Source of the DNA: Bacillus sp. A301a_S52
GTDB taxonomy: Bacteria; Bacillota; Bacilli; Bacillales; Salisediminibacteriaceae
Assembly (NCBI GenBank): GCA_024701455.1
Contig: JABXYP010000001.1
Coordinates: 3,848,001 to 3,912,000, forward strand
DNA: 64,000 nucleotides
Direction: 5' to 3'
Of this stretch, positions 63,046 to 64,000 are shown piece after piece. The position numbers and the translations under genes are program-made. The notes below the pieces were generated by a model. The model was given only the letters and a program-made list of their open reading frames with translations. It was not told the DNA's origin and searched no databases. Numbering within the stretch: the stretch's first letter is position 1; each line of letters starts with the position of its first letter.

Positions 63046-63729
63046 TTACTTAATACTCGACACCCAGTTACTTCGGATAGCTTTCACGACAGCTTCTGTA
63101 CGATCATTCGCATTTAAAATCATTAAAATTCGTCCAATGACATTATTAATTGTTGAAGGGGCAAAATACATTTCGTTTGCAATCTCACCCGTAGATTTAC
63201 CGTTTATTAATTTTTCTAACACGATTTTTTCGTTTTCTTTCAAAATACCTTCAATCTGTTTGTCATTTAGAACGAATTTTTTTATTGGTTTACTTTTATG
63301 CTTGATAGTGAAGATATCTTCAGCTACCACCTTGTGAAGCTCTGGATCTAGTAAAAACGGGTAACTATCAAAAAATGTCGCTACAGAATCAATATAGGTT
63401 TTAAATGTATTAACAAAGATAAGGCCATGAATTGGTAGTATAAGTAACTTACTTATACACCCCGTATTATATAAAGGGTTTGTCACTAAAACGATTTTTC
63501 CTCTGAACGTCTTCCCTACACCTTTGATAATGGAAGTGAGAAAGTCCACATCCTCCTCTTGATGAACATAGTAAAATACAAGATTTGCTGTAAGTGGAAC
63601 ATCATTAAATGATGAGACTACAGGACAGCGGGCATCAAATACCTCATCCCTGTACCGGTATTTAAATTTGCCATCAGGATCTATTAAGGCTGCCATATAC
63701 TTTACATTTTCTGTTTGACCTATTTCCAT
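63046..63729 (-). CDS. LuxR-type (GerE) transcriptional regulator
   Basis: A 227-residue protein with an N-terminal receiver-like or unrelated alpha/beta domain lacking an obvious phospho-acceptor Asp pocket, and a C-terminal LuxR/GerE helix-turn-helix ('LEKLINGKSTGEIANEMYFA', 'STINNVIGRILMILNAND', 'RTEAVVKAI'). It resembles response regulators but may be non-canonical. The start at 63729 (MEIGQTENVK) has AAGGTG upstream. No kinase gene adjoins it. Targets unknown. Confidence 0.8.
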   Translation of the reverse strand: MEIGQTENVKYMAALIDPDGKFKYRYRDEVFDARCPVVSSFNDVPLTANLVFYYVHQEEDVDFLTSIIKGVGKTFRGKIVLVTNPLYNTGCISKLLILPIHGLIFVNTFKTYIDSVATFFDSYPFLLDPELHKVVAEDIFTIKHKSKPIKKFVLNDKQIEGILKENEKIVLEKLINGKSTGEIANEMYFAPSTINNVIGRILMILNANDRTEAVVKAIRSNWVSSIK

Positions 63730-63765
63730 TATCGTCACCTTCTTTAATCTAATTTTTATTAAGGC

Positions 63766-63812
63766 ATTGAGGATCATTTTTTCTTAACTAAAGAGCATGA
63801 TGATCCTCAAAC
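63766..63812 (-). terminator. Inverted repeat behind the MCP gene
   Basis: TTGAGGATCAT and ATGATCCTCAA form an 11-bp stem with a long loop, between the MCP stop and the regulator gene. No T-run follows, so a terminator role is only possible. Confidence 0.45.
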
Positions 63813-63823
63813 AGGGGTTCAAA

Positions 63824-64000
63824 CTAAGACACTTTAAATTTACTAGCTAGCGTTTGAAGGTCTTCCGCCCGCTGTGCAAGTCCAGCAGAAGCTTTTGAAA
63901 TTTCATCCATCGTCGCATTTTGTTCTTCTGCACCTGCTGCCACATGGTCAGCGCTATTTGTAAAGCTTTTTGTTTTTTCAGAAATGCGTTCCATTTCTTC
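63824..64000 (-). CDS. Methyl-accepting chemotaxis protein, C-terminal end (cut by window edge)
   Basis: The last 58 codons of a chemoreceptor, running in from the right edge. The fragment reads 'SADHVAAGAEEQNATMDEIS', then 'ASAGLAQRAEDLQTLASKF', the typical end of an MCP signalling domain with a methylation-region EEQNATM pattern. The sensor domain is outside the window. Confidence 0.85.
   Translation of the reverse strand, partial: EEMERISEKTKSFTNSADHVAAGAEEQNATMDEISKASAGLAQRAEDLQTLASKFKVS

Overview
This AT-rich window looks like the chromosome of a spore-forming member of the Bacillaceae, probably a salt- or alkali-adapted relative of Bacillus. This is inferred from a Spo0E-type phosphatase, a Med-like protein, a PlcR/PapR-like quorum-sensing pair, a YvbJ/TcaA-like zinc-ribbon protein, strong AGGAGG ribosome binding sites, Na+-coupled symporters and acidic exported proteins. 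Most genes lie on the minus strand. No rRNA, tRNA, CRISPR array or prophage was recognised.

Region 1 (1-36.8 kb) is mostly ordinary chromosome: a Med/BMP fragment, PutP, a PlcR-like regulator with a divergent PapR-like prepeptide gene, YhdT-PanF, PEP carboxylase, a P2-type ATPase, a PAS-GGDEF-EAL protein, an M42 peptidase, an amidohydrolase, a YceG-like pair, a zinc-ribbon trypsin-like protease, HtpG with a perfect CIRCE operator, a ChvE-GguA-GguB type sugar ABC transporter, Spo0E, an MCP beside a FliL-like protein, a luciferase-like monooxygenase, a molybdopterin protein and a SEC-C protein.

Region 2 (37.3-48.7 kb) is an accessory array. Two complete effector-like genes (about 700 aa, N-terminal lipase fold with GNSLGG, long helical C-terminus, no signal peptide) and five paralogous lipoprotein genes (DUF1672-like) alternate with truncated 5' ends of the effector. 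Order and architecture match the type VII secreted reverse-domain lipase TslA and its immunity lipoprotein TilA, known from Staphylococcus. One effector remnant was hit by a structured repeat, which was then hit by an IS3-family element, so the order of events can be read.

Region 3 (48.7-55.5 kb) holds a soluble PAS-MCP, two zinc-ribbon membrane proteins (the second TcaA/YvbJ-like) and a second membrane-anchored trypsin-like protease. Region 4 (55.8-62.3 kb) is a second array of the same design built from unrelated-looking parts: a PP2C-type phosphatase, a 110-aa helical protein, a roughly 700-aa effector with an N-terminal GHSLGG hydrolase domain, and three copies of a different lipoprotein separated by truncated effector 5' ends. 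Region 5 (62.5-64 kb) has a DUF5362-like membrane protein, a LuxR-type regulator and the 3' end of an MCP.

Across the window at least ten full or partial copies of a roughly 150-bp interspersed element (R1, two subtypes) share a two-hairpin architecture with compensatory stem changes, strong orientation bias, insertion 3' of an NATA sequence, and one exact empty-site comparison. A second, longer MITE-like repeat (R2) is also present.
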